This document shows positions 26,948-36,369 of a DNA stretch of 64,000 bases, in pieces. The notes beneath the pieces were generated by a model. That model saw only the letters and a list, made by a program, of their open reading frames with translations, did not search any database and was not told the DNA's origin. The DNA is from Gammaproteobacteria bacterium (lineage in GTDB: Bacteria > Pseudomonadota > Gammaproteobacteria > Steroidobacterales > Woeseiaceae). Location of the stretch: contig JAHZJK010000003.1 in assembly GCA_022600955.1 (NCBI GenBank), forward strand, positions 1 through 64,000. The letters run 5' to 3'. Both the position numbers and the translations under genes were made by a program. Position 1 is the first letter of the stretch. Each line of letters starts with the position of its first letter.

Positions 26948-26982
26948 ACCCTAAGAGCGGCACGAGTTGCGTCCTTCTCTCA
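26948..26982 (-). promoter_or_regulatory. Candidate sigma-regulon promoter of the injection-system operon
   Basis: In gene direction: TGAGAGAAG (26982-26974), 16 nt, CTCTTAGGGT (26957-26948), about 41 nt before the DUF4255 start. Overlaps the stop codon of the gene at 26980. Closely matches the site at 30142-30176. Confidence 0.55.
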
Positions 26983-27330
26983 CTTGGGAAAGGACCATGG
27001 CTGAAAAAACCCGGCAGGCTCGCCCTCAATGCCGATTCCTCTCTCGCCGGTGGAAAATGCCTCGACGCCAGCTGCGTTCAAACCAAACGCCATCGAGAAT
27101 ATGACCAGCGAATTCAGAACGTAGAAAATGATTCGCTCTGGTATCTTTATCGATTCGTCGGTCATCACGACCAGGCCGAGTAACAGGCTGATTCCAAGCG
27201 CAACAAAACTGCCCGGCAGTCGAAACGCCGCTACGAGGCTGCTTGTAATCATCATCGCGGTTGCGCCGGCAATACCCGGCGTAAGCATGGAGCGCGCGTT
27301 AAAGAACTCATTCACGTATCGTTTCCTCAT
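26980..27330 (-). CDS. Small multi-pass membrane protein
   Basis: A 116-residue protein with three hydrophobic segments (about 17-35, 38-57, 66-90). Family unknown. The ATG at 27330 lies within the end of the caspase-NlpC gene (23-bp overlap); a GTG 15 nt downstream, preceded by GAGGAA, is an alternative. Genes this close are usually translated together, so it may be a membrane partner of the protease or of the injection system that follows. Confidence 0.68.
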   Translation of the reverse strand: MRKRYVNEFFNARSMLTPGIAGATAMMITSSLVAAFRLPGSFVALGISLLLGLVVMTDESIKIPERIIFYVLNSLVIFSMAFGLNAAGVEAFSTGERGIGIEGEPAGFFQPWSFPK

Positions 27331-30091
27331 TTGAGTTGTCCTCTGTACCCATTCTTAAAGGCATAGCGTCTCGCGACACTCTGCACATTGCTGAATCACA
27401 ACTTGATGCGAGAGCATCCGTACCGGGCAGGCCGATACCGGATTCGTTTTCAGCGGCGAACCTGCGATAACGCCAACAGGCCCGCAATGTCATATCGCCG
27501 CGATCCCAGCGTTCCCAGTCGGGTTTGTACTTGATGCGTTGATACTCGACGCCAACGTCAGGAGAGACTGCGTAGTCGGAGTCTTTCGCATTGCCGTCCC
27601 AACCCATTGAGCCCCAGGCAATCTTCTTGTCGGCGTCGACGATCATCACCGTGTGCCCGTCGCCGCGAGTCGTACTGCGATAAACCAGGACATCTCCAAG
27701 CTGATAGGGCTGGTCGGCAGGGCATACGTCGAACTCATCGTGCATCGGGCTGTTTTCACCGGTCATCAGGCCGGTATACAGATAGCGGTCATCGCGGTTG
27801 AACGGCAGCCCCGCACGCGTGAACGCGTACCAAATACTGCGTGAGCAATCGATTCCGCGTGCCAGGTTCTCGGCGTCAGAACCAAGCGACCAGTCGTGTT
27901 GCTTGTACGGAATACCGTCGCTTCCCGACGCGTTTGCCAGCTCATTCGCTATGCGGAGCAAGCGTCGCAATGCGGAATTCGCATTGTCAGGTAAATAGGG
28001 TCGGATATCGAAATCCGCGATCGTGTATTCGCGCGGCCGCACCGGTCCATCCGGCGATGCACTCAGAAAGCGGCTGTTTGCTTCCACGCGTACGCCGATT
28101 GATGACACCGTCCATGTCGACGTGTCCAGTTCGTCTGCCGAGCGCAGCGTTCGCAGCTGTGGCTGCAGGTAGCGTTGTACGTCACGCGCAACACCGCCTG
28201 TCGACGCATCGTCCTCGACAATCGATTGCGTGAGCAAATGCCATGCAACCGGATTGCGCTCTTGTGTGCCAAACGCGACGACGCGATCACGGCTTTCCAG
28301 CGGTGGAGTGCCGCGAAAGGTCTCGCCTTCTGCAAAGACATAACTTTCGCCGGGTGAGAGTCGAACGGTTCTGCCGTCACGTGGCAATCCAAACATTGCG
28401 CCGTCGGCAGACAGTACTGCCGCACCGACGAGTAACGGCATTGGCGCATCGGCCGACACGCTGACCTTGAGGTTCCAGGCGTGACACAACGGTACGACCT
28501 GATCACTGTTCGGTGGTGCCTGGCGCCAGCGGCCATCGGCACAGGTGGATTGCTCAGCGGCCGGGACGAGTTGTACCTGTAATGTTTCGTTGTCACGAAA
28601 ATCAGCTCCTCCGTCACCCTGCATTTGTAGCAATGCGCGTTGCCGCGCGTGCCGCCACAACGACGGAGCGACCTGATCGTCTCTTTCGAAGGTATTGCGC
28701 ACACCGTTTTGCGGCCCGCGCAGCACGAGTCGATCGGCCTCGAGTTTGCTGAGCTCGAAATCTTCATTCGACTGAACCAGGGACACCAGAGCACCGATGT
28801 CCGCATCGCCAAGAATGCTCTCAGCGAGATTTTCGCTGCGTCGTTTATCCTCGGCACTATCGCCGAGACGCAGTCGCACGCGCAGTTTGAGAAAGTCATC
28901 GGCAGGACGCGCGATTACGGCGAGGTCGCCAACGGAAACCGGGTCTGTATCGGTGCGCTTTGCGTGAACTTGCGCTTTAAGTGTTGTGCCGCGAACGTCA
29001 GTGACGGCCGCCATCGCTTTTGCTTTTCCGGGATCGCGAACGTCGTCGCCGCTCACACCTCCGTCGTAAATGCGAAGTTCTGCGCCAACGCCGATCCCGG
29101 GGAGTACCGGCCCGGACAGCTCGAGCACCGGCCCGATGCCAACGACATCGAGGCCCTGCGGCCGCGTTCTGCCGCGTCCGCCGAATACGGCGCGTTGCAG
29201 CATGCCCTGGAAGTATGGAATCTGATCGCTCTGCGCCGATACGAGTGGGGGAACCTGCCGCGAAAGCTGTGCATATGTCAGCGGTTCTTCGCTCGCCTGA
29301 CTGAGTACCTGCAGCAGAGCGTCGGTGAATATGCCGTTGCCGTCCCGCTCCAGCGCCGACGTCCCATCGCTTGCCGCTGTCAGTGCGATCAAGCCTGGCA
29401 AGCCGGAGGTCGTTGCCCCGGCGCCACCGTCCCCTTCCACTGCGCGGTTTTCCGTGCCGCCAGTATCCGGTGGAACGAAGCGCGCCGCATACCGAGCGCC
29501 AGAGCGGGCCGCGGTTCCCGAATTGCAGGAGTCGAAGATGACAGTGATGTTGCGAGTCTGCTGATGCAGTTCCCGCAGCAGTACATTGAATTCGTCATCG
29601 CGAAAGTCGTTGACGTCTCCGCTGCGGGCATCGTGGAAAAGAAATGTCTCATCCCAGCCGTCTGGCTCATCGCCACCCGAGTCACGTACCTGAGAGCCGT
29701 GACCTGCGAAGAACACCACCGCAATGTCATTCGGCTTGGCGCGTGCGGTCAACGTTGTGCGAAATGCGTTGCTAAAGTTCTCGGTTGTTGCCTGCTCGTC
29801 GAGCAACAAACAAACGTTTTGCCTGGGAAAGTTATAGCCGGATTGATCGGTTAGCAGCTCGTACATTCGCTGTGCATCGTTTACCGTTCCGTGCAAGTTC
29901 GGTACGCCGACGCTCTGGTAGCGGCCGACGCCAACGATCAGGGCCAGGCGGCGTTGCCCATCAATCTCCAGAGCCTCTCCGGGAGGGCACAGCGATGCAC
30001 TGCTGGTCGCAGCGTCGGGCGAGCCAGCTCCACATGCGCCCAGGAAGAGGGCGCAGCAAATAGCAATCCAAGAAGTACCAAGTGACTTCAT
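27308..30091 (-). CDS. Lipoprotein with caspase-like (C14) and NlpC/P60-like protease domains
   Basis: A 927-residue protein. Signal peptide with lipobox LGAC (Cys20). Caspase domain about 45-310: RRLALIVGVGRYQ, FFAGHGSQ (His131), IFDSCNSG (Cys189). A beta-rich middle (about 310-690) follows. The C-terminal domain (about 715-900) looks like NlpC/P60-type: GIDCSRSIWYAFTRAG (Cys749), LGDVLVYRS and GDGHTVMIVD (His813), giving a second Cys-His pair. NlpC/P60 enzymes usually cut peptidoglycan peptides. It is immediately upstream of, and probably co-expressed with, the injection-system operon. Candidate promoter at 30142-30176. The two protease domains may act in sequence (caspase activating the hydrolase); this is inference. 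Confidence 0.88.
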   Translation of the reverse strand: MKSLGTSWIAICCALFLGACGAGSPDAATSSASLCPPGEALEIDGQRRLALIVGVGRYQSVGVPNLHGTVNDAQRMYELLTDQSGYNFPRQNVCLLLDEQATTENFSNAFRTTLTARAKPNDIAVVFFAGHGSQVRDSGGDEPDGWDETFLFHDARSGDVNDFRDDEFNVLLRELHQQTRNITVIFDSCNSGTAARSGARYAARFVPPDTGGTENRAVEGDGGAGATTSGLPGLIALTAASDGTSALERDGNGIFTDALLQVLSQASEEPLTYAQLSRQVPPLVSAQSDQIPYFQGMLQRAVFGGRGRTRPQGLDVVGIGPVLELSGPVLPGIGVGAELRIYDGGVSGDDVRDPGKAKAMAAVTDVRGTTLKAQVHAKRTDTDPVSVGDLAVIARPADDFLKLRVRLRLGDSAEDKRRSENLAESILGDADIGALVSLVQSNEDFELSKLEADRLVLRGPQNGVRNTFERDDQVAPSLWRHARQRALLQMQGDGGADFRDNETLQVQLVPAAEQSTCADGRWRQAPPNSDQVVPLCHAWNLKVSVSADAPMPLLVGAAVLSADGAMFGLPRDGRTVRLSPGESYVFAEGETFRGTPPLESRDRVVAFGTQERNPVAWHLLTQSIVEDDASTGGVARDVQRYLQPQLRTLRSADELDTSTWTVSSIGVRVEANSRFLSASPDGPVRPREYTIADFDIRPYLPDNANSALRRLLRIANELANASGSDGIPYKQHDWSLGSDAENLARGIDCSRSIWYAFTRAGLPFNRDDRYLYTGLMTGENSPMHDEFDVCPADQPYQLGDVLVYRSTTRGDGHTVMIVDADKKIAWGSMGWDGNAKDSDYAVSPDVGVEYQRIKYKPDWERWDRGDMTLRACWRYRRFAAENESGIGLPGTDALASSCDSAMCRVSRDAMPLRMGTEDNSNEETIRE

Positions 30092-30141
30092 TCAGGTGTC
30101 CTTTTCCCGGTCCTGTGTGGCCGCGAATCATGTTGCTGTTC

Positions 30142-30195
30142 CCCTAGATAGCGGCGCCGGGTTGCGAGTTCTCTCAGTTGGAGTTGTCATCTAGG
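30142..30195. promoter_or_regulatory. Divergent candidate sigma-regulon promoters
   Basis: Leftward: TGAGAGAAC (30176-30168), 16 nt, CTATCTAGGG (30151-30142), toward the caspase-NlpC gene. Rightward: TGCGAGTTC (30163-30171), 16 nt, CATCTAGG (30188-30195), toward the CHAT gene. The two upstream boxes overlap. Confidence 0.5.
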
Positions 30196-30255
30196 TTTAC
30201 GGGTGTCAGGATTCCTGCAGGCGTGCGGGCGCCCTGAGAAGATGGATGAGCCAAC

Positions 30256-33200
30256 GTGTCATTGCGGTTACAAGTACACGTCAAACCATTGGCAGCGGTG
30301 GGTGTCGTCGCGGCTCTCGCATTGCTCTGTGTGCAATTTGCCAGTGCTGCTGACAATCTTCATCAGGATATAGGCTGGAATGAACCTGTAAGTGCAACGC
30401 TCCTGCCCGGCGAAAGCCGGCGCTATCGAGTTTCGCTGCGCAGCGGACGCAATCACGTTGAGCTGCTTGAGATCGGCATCGACCTGGCTTTGGCGGTGCA
30501 GGTGGACGGCAGAGAATACAGCGCTGATTCACCGACGGCGCGGTTTGCGCTTGAGCAGGTCTGGTTCGACCTTGCCCGTGACAGTGAGGCGACTATCATC
30601 GTATCGGCGCTGCGTTCGACCGGCGTTCCAGCGGGAGAGTATTCGCTTGAAATTCAGAGCGGCTACGAAGCCTCGAGCGAACAAATCGAAGCTGAGACGC
30701 TGACTGCGGAGGCGGTCAATCTATTCAATGCATCCTATGCCGCCGGCCTGGAGCCAGCGGCACGAACTCAGCGCCGCCGAAAGTCACTCGATACTTATGC
30801 CAATGCAGCGATGGCGTGGGAGGGACTGAACAGGCCGCGCAACGCCGCGTATTGCTGGCATGCGGCCGGATTTATCAGCAGTTTGCAGCTGTCCGAGCAT
30901 GCCAAGGCGCAAATGTTTCTTGAGCGTGCCTCGCGAAACTACGGCTTGGCGGAGTTACCAGAGCACAAGCAAGTCGCGCGCAAAGATGTCGGCCAGGCAA
31001 TATACCGAGAGGAGCGATACAGCACAGCCGCGGCCTATTTGTCAGAGACCGCCACGTTGACCGATGATCCGTCGGAGCGATCGGCGTTTGTCGGTGCGGT
31101 AGCCAGCAATGAGCTGTGTCTGTTGTATAAGGAACTCGGCAGGTTCGAGCTCGCGGTGTCCTACTGTCAGCGTGCAATGGCTGCGTTTCAACGCATCGGC
31201 GACGTTATCGAATACAACAACGTGTTGCACAACCTGGCCATCGCCAAACGATTGAGCGGTGACCAGGGCGGAGCGATCGAGCTCTTATATGACCTTCTCG
31301 AGAGGCACGAGGCTGTCGATGAACCGGTTCGACATGCAAAAACACTCTCAGTCCTGGCGGGCAGCCTTATCGATTCCGGCAACATTGACGCTGCGCTAGA
31401 AGCGTACGACGACTCGATTGAGGTTTTTGAACGGGAGGGCCTGGTGACGTGGCAAACCGACCTGCTGATCACCTACGCTCGAATCGAACAGATGCTCGGC
31501 CGTGACAATCAAGCTCGAGCGAATCTCGACAAAGCACTGCAGCTCGTAAAATCCAAGAACACACCTCGCATGGAGGGCGTGATCACTGCCGCTCTCGCCA
31601 ATATCGACCTGAGGGCAGGGCGGCCGCATGCCGCGATTCCCGCTTTGCAGCGCGCCGTGGGCATATTTCGGCAAATCGGGAGTGTTGATTTGCTGGTTTC
31701 CGCCAGTGTTTCGCTGGCCAAGGCACAGCTGGAGGTCGGCTGGCATGAACAGGCGAATGCGACGATCTCCGCGCTCGGAGATGAGAGTGAATTGCACGCT
31801 GATGCCCGGCCCAAGGTCAAACTAACGCGGGCGCGTGTTCTCGCGCAGCAAGGGAATGTAGACGAGGCCATTGCGGTCGCGCGTGGCGCTATAGAGGGAT
31901 TCAAGCAAATCGGTAGTTTGACGGGGCAGTTGCAGGCAACGAGTTTTGAGGCACAAATGCTATCTCGACAGGAGCGCTGGGATGAATCGCTTGCGCGCCT
32001 TGAATCGCTGAGAGTACTGGTACGTCGAGTCGGCGGCACGTTGATTCTGCCGCAGCTAAAGGCACGTTTCTACTCGCAGCAGCAGGTTTTCTATGAAGCA
32101 CTGATCAGAGCCTACAACAACACGTCTGTTACCACTGACGATGCGATTCTAAAATCGCTCAATGTGATCGAAGAAGCTCGGGCAACAGCACTGCGCGCCT
32201 ACCTTGAAGCGCCGGGTAGCTGGCTAGAGAATGCACCGCCGGAGATGCGTGCGCAGTATGACGAAGCCAGGCGGATTGTTGCGGACCTGGTTCAGGACAG
32301 CTATTTCAGCGGAGAGTCGGAAAGTCCGGAACTGATTCAGGCGCTGCATCACCTTGAGCGCATTCAGAACTCAATTTGGCGCGAACATGAGCGTTTTGCG
32401 GACATCAGTGACGAAACGCCAATAACCTGGACGCACGTGGATGGCGTGCTGGATGAGCGAACAGCCATACTCTACGTTTACATAGGCATCCGTGAGCAAT
32501 TCGCAGTACTGCTGGAAAGGGACCGTCGTACGCGCTATGAAATCGACACGAGCGAGCCCTTTGATGACCTCACGACCGCGTTTCAAGAAGAGCTCCGTAC
32601 ACCCAACTCTGCGTTTGGTGTGCGTGCTCCGTCAGCACGGTCGCTCAGTGCGGCGTTGCTTGAACCTATAGCCGCACGGCTCGAGACGATAGATCGATTG
32701 ATTATTGTCCCTGACGCCGGGTTGCACAATGTACCTGTTGCAGCGTTACCGCATCCCGGAACATCAAGGCCGATGTTAGAGACGCACGAGATCAGCAACG
32801 TGGCCTCGTTGCGGGCGGCCTTGCGATATGGCGCCCGCGACTCTACTCAACCGCCGGACTTTCATGTTGCCGCAGTCGGCGATCCCGTGACCAGCGAACG
32901 TGATCCGCGTCTGCGTGACAGACCCGAGAGTGCGGTGGTGGGTCTGGACAGGTTGTGGGGGGCCAGGAATGAGATTGTACGACTGCAGCGAATTTTCAGT
33001 CCTGGCGACGTAACGGTTTACACGGGCTTTGATGCACAAAAGTCATTGTTCCTGGGTGCCGACTTCGCCGAGACTGACATCCTGCATATTTCGGCGCATG
33101 GCGTGAGCAACGAAACGCTTTCAGCAAGGTCTGGCATCTTCCTGACGACCATGGAACCGAACGGCCAGCCGATCGATGGTCATCTGGGTATCGAGGATCT

Positions 33201-33570
33201 ATTCGGCCTCGAACTTGATACGCCCCTGGTCGTGTTGAGTGGTTGCGAAACTTCACTTGGCGAGAATACATGGTCGGAAGGTCCTGTCGGTATCGCCCGG
33301 GCCTTTCAATATTCGGGCGTTCCGAGCGTCGTTGCGACACTTTGGCGCATAGACGACAAATCAAGCGCTATACTGATAGAAACGTTCTACGAGTTGCTGG
33401 TTTCTGGTGAAACAGTACCGTCGGCTTTGCGGGCGGCACAATTGTCGCTGATGCGGAGTACCGACTATCGGCACCCTTATTACTGGGCAGCCTTCCAGTC
33501 GCTCGGCGATTGGGCGCTGCGATGGGAGAATTCCGGCGAACAGAACGCGGGTATCGTGAAACTTGATTAG
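30256..33570 (+). CDS. Exported TPR-CHAT protease
   Basis: A 1104-residue protein. A signal peptide (about 10-31, ASAAD) is followed by a beta domain (about 35-145), a TPR superhelix (about 165-640) and a linker. The C-terminal CHAT domain (about 790-1095) has catalytic HISAHG (His948) and LSGCETSLG (Cys997), followed by the family-typical GPVGIARAFQYSGVPSVVATLWRIDD. CHAT proteases are caspase-fold cysteine peptidases; in other systems the TPR part recognises partners. Start GTG; RBS weak. Heads a plus-strand operon with 33589 and 33951. The export signal makes it an envelope protease, unlike the cytosolic CHAT proteases of CRISPR and gasdermin systems. Confidence 0.9.
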   Translation: MSLRLQVHVKPLAAVGVVAALALLCVQFASAADNLHQDIGWNEPVSATLLPGESRRYRVSLRSGRNHVELLEIGIDLALAVQVDGREYSADSPTARFALEQVWFDLARDSEATIIVSALRSTGVPAGEYSLEIQSGYEASSEQIEAETLTAEAVNLFNASYAAGLEPAARTQRRRKSLDTYANAAMAWEGLNRPRNAAYCWHAAGFISSLQLSEHAKAQMFLERASRNYGLAELPEHKQVARKDVGQAIYREERYSTAAAYLSETATLTDDPSERSAFVGAVASNELCLLYKELGRFELAVSYCQRAMAAFQRIGDVIEYNNVLHNLAIAKRLSGDQGGAIELLYDLLERHEAVDEPVRHAKTLSVLAGSLIDSGNIDAALEAYDDSIEVFEREGLVTWQTDLLITYARIEQMLGRDNQARANLDKALQLVKSKNTPRMEGVITAALANIDLRAGRPHAAIPALQRAVGIFRQIGSVDLLVSASVSLAKAQLEVGWHEQANATISALGDESELHADARPKVKLTRARVLAQQGNVDEAIAVARGAIEGFKQIGSLTGQLQATSFEAQMLSRQERWDESLARLESLRVLVRRVGGTLILPQLKARFYSQQQVFYEALIRAYNNTSVTTDDAILKSLNVIEEARATALRAYLEAPGSWLENAPPEMRAQYDEARRIVADLVQDSYFSGESESPELIQALHHLERIQNSIWREHERFADISDETPITWTHVDGVLDERTAILYVYIGIREQFAVLLERDRRTRYEIDTSEPFDDLTTAFQEELRTPNSAFGVRAPSARSLSAALLEPIAARLETIDRLIIVPDAGLHNVPVAALPHPGTSRPMLETHEISNVASLRAALRYGARDSTQPPDFHVAAVGDPVTSERDPRLRDRPESAVVGLDRLWGARNEIVRLQRIFSPGDVTVYTGFDAQKSLFLGADFAETDILHISAHGVSNETLSARSGIFLTTMEPNGQPIDGHLGIEDLFGLELDTPLVVLSGCETSLGENTWSEGPVGIARAFQYSGVPSVVATLWRIDDKSSAILIETFYELLVSGETVPSALRAAQLSLMRSTDYRHPYYWAAFQSLGDWALRWENSGEQNAGIVKLD

Positions 33571-33588
33571 CTATTGGGGGAGTCTGTC

Positions 33589-33939
33589 ATGATCGAAGCA
33601 CCAGAAATAGACCTGAGTCAGTTAAAACGCTTTACAGAAAAACCCTTCTGGGTGGTTGAGCAAATCTGGGGAGCGCCTCTTCTTGTCGGATTGAACTATC
33701 AATTGCACTTCGAAGAAGTCACGCCCGGTGCTGTGAAGTTGACCGTGCGGGATGCTGAGCGCGATATCGTCCATGAAATCAGTATGGACTATACGGCAGA
33801 ACTACTGTGTGCAACGCATAACGAAATCGACCTCATTTTTCGTTTTGACGAGAATGACAAACTTGCTTTCGATCAGGATCACGAAGACAACGGTGCGCCT
33901 AGCAACGGCGGCAGCACCGGTACTGGCAACGTCGCATAG
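33589..33939 (+). CDS. Small acidic cytoplasmic protein of unknown function
   Basis: A 116-residue protein without signal or membrane segment. The ATG has GGGGGAG 6 nt upstream; a TTG 15 nt upstream is unlikely. Mostly beta-strand in pattern (LNYQLHFEEVTPGAVKLTVRDAERDIVHEI), with an Asp/Gly/Ser-rich tail (about 90-116). Family not recognised. It lies 18 nt after the CHAT gene and 11 nt before the S41 peptidase gene. It could be a binding partner or inhibitor of the S41 enzyme, or a cargo protein. Confidence 0.7.
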   Translation: MIEAPEIDLSQLKRFTEKPFWVVEQIWGAPLLVGLNYQLHFEEVTPGAVKLTVRDAERDIVHEISMDYTAELLCATHNEIDLIFRFDENDKLAFDQDHEDNGAPSNGGSTGTGNVA

Positions 33940-33950
33940 GATAAACAGTC

Positions 33951-35705
33951 ATGGCAACCCAACAACTCGAAAAATATGCCCGGAACTGTCTGCAAAAGGT
34001 GCCCACATTTTCAAAATTGCTGACAGGTGACCTTCTGACGCTTGCGCAACTCAAGCAGCGCATTGACGAAAACACACTATTCGCAAATCGTGAACATCGG
34101 GAGCGGCTCATCGATCAGATGATTGCGGTCTTGCATGGAAACTACGTTTTTGCCAATTCGCATGAGCTGCAATTCAGGTTCGACCCGATCACCACGCTTC
34201 TGCAATTGCGTCGCGAACTGGTCGTGCCGGCCGATAAAAACGGAGGAACCAGCAACTGGGAGTTCTACCGTATCCTGACACGCTTGTTCAACGCTGTTGG
34301 TGATTCCCACACGGTGGTCGAGTTACCCAGCGCCATTTCGAACTATACGGGCTTTGTGCCACTGCTGATCGAGTCCTACCTCGACAAAAACGAGGGCCGA
34401 GAACGCTATTTCGTTTCGCACGTACTGGCGAACTGTCTGGGCGAGCAGGTATTGCCCGGCGATGAAGTCGTTCGACTAAATGGGCGGGATGTCGACAAAG
34501 TCATGCGATTTGAAAAAACCTCGAAGGATGCCGTGTTTTCGCCGTCGATGCGTTTTGACCGCCGCAATCTTGATCGACTGACAATTATTCCGTTGGCATA
34601 CTCTCTGGTCGACGCAGAGCGTGCGTCAACACTCAAGATTGGGCTGGAACGTGACGGTGAACCGTTTTCGTTCGAGCATATGTTTCTGTTCGGTGAGCTG
34701 GGGCTGCGGACGAAGGCGCAACAGTCGAGTGAGAAAGGAGCTACTGAACTCGAAAACTTGAACAGTGCGCGTGCGTTGCTGTTCGCGGAGGGTTCGAGCG
34801 GGGTCGAGATTCGATCTACCACCAATGGCCCGTTGATACGCAAGGACGTCAGAGTAGAAAGAAACAGGCGCGTGGAGTCTTTGTCGATCAACGGCTCCAA
34901 ACCCGTGTGTTACGTGCGCTTGTTTTCACTTGAGACGCCTGACCGTCACAGGCTTGTTGACGAGCTCATGGCCGCCTACAACGATGCGTCAGCCGAATAC
35001 GCAGGACTTATCATCGATATCCGGTCATCGCTAGGGGGCAGCATTCGACTTGCCGAATTGTTGTTGGCGAGGATTTCGGGGAAAACGATTGAACCCGTGA
35101 CCGCACAAATGCGAAACACCTGGTTGAATGAAGAGTTCTGTCGCAATCGGGCGGCGAAAGACCCTGCCTATCAGGTGTGGGCGGACTCCATTCGAACGCG
35201 GATTTCAGAAGGATTGCTGTATTCGGCGGCCCTGCCTTTTAGCAGGCCCGATGAGCTTACGCCGCCAGCGGACAGTGGTCGACGCCTGCCGGTGGTCCTG
35301 ATTGTGGATCAAAATACCGCTAGTGCCGCAGAGGTATTTGCCGCCGGTTTCGTTGACAACAATGTTGGTGAACTGATCGGTACTCACAGCGCAACAGCAG
35401 GCGCGTGCGCACATGGCATCCGACTGAACAAACTGTGTATGGAACGAGTCAACAAGGTTGCCTATCCTTTTGACAAGGTATCGTGTGCCGGTCGAGTCAG
35501 GCTGTCAATTTGCCGACTGCTTCGAGCTGGCGCGAGCTCGGGCGAAATTATTGAAGGCAATGGTGTTAAACCCGACGTGATCGTGCCGCTAACACGTGAC
35601 GACGTACTGCACGGCAACCGCGATCTATTGACGACGGCCGTTTCCAGGCTGCTGAGCGCTGAAGCTGAAGTGGAAGTTCCGCGCAGATTGGAGATGGCGA
35701 CCTGA
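33951..35705 (+). CDS. S41 family (C-terminal processing-like) serine peptidase
   Basis: A 584-residue protein without signal peptide. The N-terminal helical part (about 1-150) precedes a PDZ-like segment (about 155-190, LGEQVLPGDEVVRLNGRDV) and an S41 core (about 310-520) with YAGLIIDIRSSLGGS, QNTASAAEVFAAGF (Ser458 as the likely nucleophile) and VKPDVIVPLTRDDV near the C terminus. S41 enzymes normally work in the periplasm; lack of a signal means this one is cytoplasmic or exported by another route. Third gene of the CHAT operon. Converges with the anti-sigma gene (8-nt gap). Confidence 0.85.
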   Translation: MATQQLEKYARNCLQKVPTFSKLLTGDLLTLAQLKQRIDENTLFANREHRERLIDQMIAVLHGNYVFANSHELQFRFDPITTLLQLRRELVVPADKNGGTSNWEFYRILTRLFNAVGDSHTVVELPSAISNYTGFVPLLIESYLDKNEGRERYFVSHVLANCLGEQVLPGDEVVRLNGRDVDKVMRFEKTSKDAVFSPSMRFDRRNLDRLTIIPLAYSLVDAERASTLKIGLERDGEPFSFEHMFLFGELGLRTKAQQSSEKGATELENLNSARALLFAEGSSGVEIRSTTNGPLIRKDVRVERNRRVESLSINGSKPVCYVRLFSLETPDRHRLVDELMAAYNDASAEYAGLIIDIRSSLGGSIRLAELLLARISGKTIEPVTAQMRNTWLNEEFCRNRAAKDPAYQVWADSIRTRISEGLLYSAALPFSRPDELTPPADSGRRLPVVLIVDQNTASAAEVFAAGFVDNNVGELIGTHSATAGACAHGIRLNKLCMERVNKVAYPFDKVSCAGRVRLSICRLLRAGASSGEIIEGNGVKPDVIVPLTRDDVLHGNRDLLTTAVSRLLSAEAEVEVPRRLEMAT

Positions 35706-35712
35706 GAGGCGC

Positions 35713-36369
35713 CTATGGGTCCCGTGAAACCTTAAGGCTCAGAGGTGTGATTTCGTCGCCGTCATCCACGGCAATCGAATAGTTGCCTGCCTTCAGGTCA
35801 GCCGCGTCTAAAGCGACAGTGAGTACACCGCCACCGTCCGGGCGTACGCGTGTGACAGTGCCAACGGGGCCTGCGTCACTAGAAACCGACAAAGCGTATA
35901 GTCGTGATTCGGGGTCAGGCAGGGGTACTCGCAAAACGACAACGTCGATATCGTCGCTTACGACCACATTTATTTCTCGTGGAGACTCGCTCCGTGTAAT
36001 CGAAAGGTTGATGATTTGAGACGTCAGCAATCCATTGGCAGAACCTGACTGCCCGCTTGGGTCGCCGCCGACCGAATAACCGAGCATTGAGCCAACACCG
36101 AGCGATACAATCGCCGCGGCAGCAGCCAGGCGCCAGCGCGGCTCCGCATGGGATTTCGGAGCGACCGACGAAGTTTCGTTCACTTTAAAACCCTCTTGCA
36201 TCAACAATCCTAACTCGGCCTGTTCGAGCAAATCGGGCTTGTCCATAATGTACGTTTCGAATTGGGCCTGTTGCTCAGGGGGCAATTTGCCCTGAACATA
36301 GGCGTCCAACAAGTCAGCGGACATCTCCGCCGACTCATCAGCGAACAGCTCTGTTTCTTTACTAGTCAC
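35713..36369 (-). CDS. Anti-sigma factor (membrane-anchored)
   Basis: About 218 residues. The N-terminal part (about 12-65, DLLDAYVQGKLPPEQQAQFETYIMDKPDLLEQAELGLL) is the helical anti-sigma-type domain, without the HxxxCxxC zinc motif. A transmembrane helix (about 81-102) and a periplasmic beta domain (about 125-218) follow. A GTG start overlaps the sigma stop (GTGA), with AAAGGAAG upstream. Cognate regulator of the sigma factor upstream. Signal released by the periplasmic domain is unknown. Confidence 0.82.
   Translation of the reverse strand: MTSKETELFADESAEMSADLLDAYVQGKLPPEQQAQFETYIMDKPDLLEQAELGLLMQEGFKVNETSSVAPKSHAEPRWRLAAAAAIVSLGVGSMLGYSVGGDPSGQSGSANGLLTSQIINLSITRSESPREINVVVSDDIDVVVLRVPLPDPESRLYALSVSSDAGPVGTVTRVRPDGGGVLTVALDAADLKAGNYSIAVDDGDEITPLSLKVSRDP

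Noticed and set aside
14813..27330. A P2- or T4-like prophage
   Set aside because: No capsid, portal, terminase, lysis, replication or integrase genes are visible, and the DUF4255, Pvc7-like and Pvc8-like proteins are of the eCIS type.
28640..29854. A 404-codon open frame on the plus strand
   Set aside because: It is antisense to the caspase-NlpC gene and has no recognisable motif.
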